Positions 62,260 to 64,000 of a DNA stretch of 64,000 nucleotides are shown piece after piece. The translations under genes were made by a program, and so were the position numbers. The notes beneath the pieces are model-generated. The model was not told where the DNA came from and did no database searches. It saw only the letters and a program-made list of their open reading frames with translations. The stretch is from UBA10324 sp038326325 (GTDB taxonomy: Bacteria; Bacteroidota; Bacteroidia; Chitinophagales; UBA10324), in the NCBI GenBank assembly GCA_038326325.1, contig JBBQJW010000016.1:1-64000 (forward strand), read 5' to 3'. How positions within the stretch are numbered: the first letter of the stretch is position 1; every line of letters begins with the position of its first letter.

Positions 62260-63864
62260 GTGAAAAAAATAATCTTCATTCTTTCAACTCTGATTTTTTC
62301 AGGGGAAATAAAAACTGTTACAGCACAAACTGATTTCGTTGTTGAAGTGGATACTTTTAGTTTGACTGTTCCGCCTGCGGTTCATTCAGGTGCTTTCGCT
62401 CAATGGAATAACAAATGGATTTTTATAGGAGGAAGAAAGAACGGGCTGCATGGTTTTCTTCCGCCATTTGCTTTCCCGATTGAAAATGTAAACTCGGATG
62501 TAATTGTTGTTGACCCTGTAAATAATCAAACCTGGACTTCTTCAGTTGATTCGCTTCCTATTGATATGGCAGAACCATTAGAGAGCAGTAATATGGAATA
62601 CTATCAGCAGGATTCAATGCTCTACATGATTGGGGGTTATGGTTGGAAAAATTCATTGAGTGCATTTCATACTTACAATACGGTTACAGCCATCAATATT
62701 CCTTCACTTATGAATGCAGTAATAAATAACACTACCATCGTTCCTTATTTCAGGCAGTCAAGCGATAGTTTATTGCAGGTCTGCGGTGGCGATATGGAGA
62801 AAATTGATTCGGTTTATTATCTGGTATTCGGTCATTCATTTGAAGGAACTTATAATGTGTTAGATACGATTGGTTTTTTTGTACAGCACTACACAAGACA
62901 GATTCGCAAGTTTCAGATTCATGACGATGGAGTTAATCTTTCCATTTACAACACTGTTGCACTAACTGATTCAGCTGATTTCAGAAGAAGAGATTTTAAT
63001 CTCGTTCCGCAGATTTTTCCGAATGGCGAATATGGATTAACTGCTTTCACAGGAGTTTTTCAGCAAGGAATTAATTTACCTTATCTGAATACGATTGATA
63101 TAAAATCATCAGGCTATAATATTGTTACAGGGTTCAATCAAAACCTAAGTCAGTATCACTGCGCGGTAATGCCGATGTACGATGACACCGGAAATAATAT
63201 GTACTCTGTTTTTTTCGGAGGCATGAGTATGTATCGGTTGGACACAATTAATAACACACTTGTAACTGATTCATTAGTTCCATTTACGAAAACTATAAGT
63301 ATGGTGAAACGCGATGGAGCCGGGCTAATGACTGAATATAAACTACCCATTGAGTGGCCAACTTATCTTGGAACTAACTCTTACTTTATTGTCAATAATT
63401 CCAATTCACTTTACGATAATAAGATAATCAACCTCGATTCCATTCATCAGAAAACATTAGTCGGATATGTAGTTGGTGGCATCGAAAGCCCTGACAGCAA
63501 TATAGCTGCAACGGGTTCAACACTAAGTCATGCAAGTACAAGACTGTTTAAAGTTTATATAAAACGACTTAATGATGGGATTAATGATTTCCCCATTGTA
63601 AAAGAACCGGTAAGCCTTGTTTGTTATCCGAATCCGTTTAAAGGGAAAATAAATTTTGAATTATCTGCTGTACAAAATACAAGTGTAACAGTTACTATAT
63701 TGGATGTGAATGGAAATACTTTAGAAACTCTTTTTAATAAATCGCTGAATGCAGGAAGAACTTCGTTTCAATGGAACGCGAAGCATTTGGCAAGCGGTAT
63801 TTATTTCTGTAGGGTAAGAACAAATAACTATTCAAAAATTTATAAATTGGTTCTGACAGATTAG
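62260..63864 (+). CDS. Secreted Kelch-like T9SS cargo protein
   Basis: The 534-residue product starts at a GTG (62260), which gives a Sec signal peptide (MKKIIFILSTLIFSGEIKTVTAQ, split here for clarity after GEIK). Beta-rich segments follow, such as FAQWNNKWIFIGGRKNG, MLYMIGGYGW and VFFGGMSMYRLD, resembling kelch blades. The T9SS tail carries CYPNPFKGKINFEL and GIYFCRVRTNN. No ligand is known. The gene starts 18 bases after the terminator of the dehydrogenase gene and ends 30 bases before the opposing ndk end. Confidence 0.75.
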   Translation: MKKIIFILSTLIFSGEIKTVTAQTDFVVEVDTFSLTVPPAVHSGAFAQWNNKWIFIGGRKNGLHGFLPPFAFPIENVNSDVIVVDPVNNQTWTSSVDSLPIDMAEPLESSNMEYYQQDSMLYMIGGYGWKNSLSAFHTYNTVTAINIPSLMNAVINNTTIVPYFRQSSDSLLQVCGGDMEKIDSVYYLVFGHSFEGTYNVLDTIGFFVQHYTRQIRKFQIHDDGVNLSIYNTVALTDSADFRRRDFNLVPQIFPNGEYGLTAFTGVFQQGINLPYLNTIDIKSSGYNIVTGFNQNLSQYHCAVMPMYDDTGNNMYSVFFGGMSMYRLDTINNTLVTDSLVPFTKTISMVKRDGAGLMTEYKLPIEWPTYLGTNSYFIVNNSNSLYDNKIINLDSIHQKTLVGYVVGGIESPDSNIAATGSTLSHASTRLFKVYIKRLNDGINDFPIVKEPVSLVCYPNPFKGKINFELSAVQNTSVTVTILDVNGNTLETLFNKSLNAGRTSFQWNAKHLASGIYFCRVRTNNYSKIYKLVLTD

Positions 63865-63893
63865 TCAAGACCACACCACACAAACTCTTTCTA

Positions 63894-64000
63894 TTAAAAT
63901 CTTTCCAATTCTGAAAAGAAAAAGTTTCCTTCAACAACTGCATTATCATCGGAGTCGCTGCCATGAACTGCATTCTTATCAATGCTCTCCGCATAAAGTT
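63894..64000 (-). CDS. ndk: Nucleoside diphosphate kinase, C-terminal part (cut by window edge)
   Basis: Reading the minus strand from the right edge gives LYAESIDKNAVHGSDSDDNA followed by VVEGNFFFSELERF and a TAA at 63896-63894. AVHGSDSxxNA is the conserved C-terminal signature of NDK in Bacteroidota, and the ending with EGxFFFSE fits. About 34 codons are visible; the catalytic His lies beyond the edge. NDK makes nucleoside triphosphates from diphosphates. Confidence 0.88.
   Translation of the reverse strand, partial: LYAESIDKNAVHGSDSDDNAVVEGNFFFSELERF

Larger units (their letters stand above)
747..63691. repeat. Dispersed octamer family TGTAACAG / CTGTTACA (about 84 copies)
   Basis: About 53 copies read TGTAACAG on the plus strand and about 31 read CTGTTACA, by manual count. 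Composition predicts roughly 2-3 in 64 kb. The preferred context is G or C before and T after. Copies lie inside genes in all codon phases (Val-Thr, Leu-Leu-Gln, Cys-Tyr), between genes and in hairpins. Densest clusters are 10309-10897 and 54725-55460. No copy was found at 30303-35078 or 46431-50208. Positions are listed in the first finding. Confidence 0.85.

Overview
The window is a low-GC chromosome segment from a member of the Bacteroidota, probably an environmental Chitinophagales/Sphingobacteriales-like lineage. Four things point there. At least 13 genes encode large secreted proteins ending in a type IX secretion (T9SS type A) sorting domain. Several genes carry the Bacteroidota promoter element TAnnTTTG. 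Shine-Dalgarno sequences are absent. The housekeeping genes (Rsh, PASTA protein, Ddl, ClpXP, Ndk) are of the Bacteroidota type. The lineage is inferred; no 16S or other marker is present.

Layout. 1-12 kb: the N-terminus of a restriction-modification enzyme (cut by the window edge), a small Fn3 protein, then five secreted or surface proteins (SBBP/beta-propeller, YadA-head-like, HYR). 12-17.8 kb: a small coupled protein with FtsE, an opposing recQ-glycosyltransferase-glycosyltransferase operon, and an FKBP isomerase. 18-21.3 kb: a large secreted glycosidase gene broken by an in-frame amber codon. 21.4-31.9 kb: pabB, a histone-like acidic/basic protein, purA, an AlkA-type glycosylase, a Fur-family regulator, rsh, a secreted beta-helix protein and an acyltransferase. 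32-37.4 kb: a two-component pair whose kinase lacks its usual histidine, tRNA-Leu, tig, clpP and clpX. 37.4-47 kb: a thioesterase, a DCC protein, a rhodanese, a T9SS protein, a PASTA protein, katG and a tandem-fused Ddl. 47-64 kb: mostly T9SS cargo (LRR, lectin/Ig, two divergent PQQ-type dehydrogenases) with a hexapeptide transferase, a lipoprotein, a membrane protein, a CheY-like receiver and an RlmI-type methyltransferase. The window ends in the 3' end of ndk.

The most striking signal is not a gene. The octamer TGTAACAG (complement CTGTTACA) occurs about 84 times by manual count, against roughly 2-3 expected from composition. It lies in secreted-protein genes, in housekeeping genes, in all reading frames and between genes. 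It also lies in the loop or stem of three hairpins, two behaving as terminators and one overlapping the 5' coding region of pabB. It behaves like an uptake-sequence-, Chi- or HIP1-type genome-wide word. Other points of note are three 21-bp-spaced LytTR-like operator repeats at 9.8 kb, an 11-G tract inside a secreted-protein gene, a duplicated 3' gene fragment flanking a T9SS gene, and the fused Ddl.

How the genes work together. The secreted proteins would be exported by Sec and anchored or released by a T9SS encoded elsewhere. The cytosolic genes are general housekeeping: stringent response, proteostasis through trigger factor and ClpXP, purine and folate synthesis, and DNA repair. No CRISPR array, prophage, insertion sequence or rRNA gene was seen.
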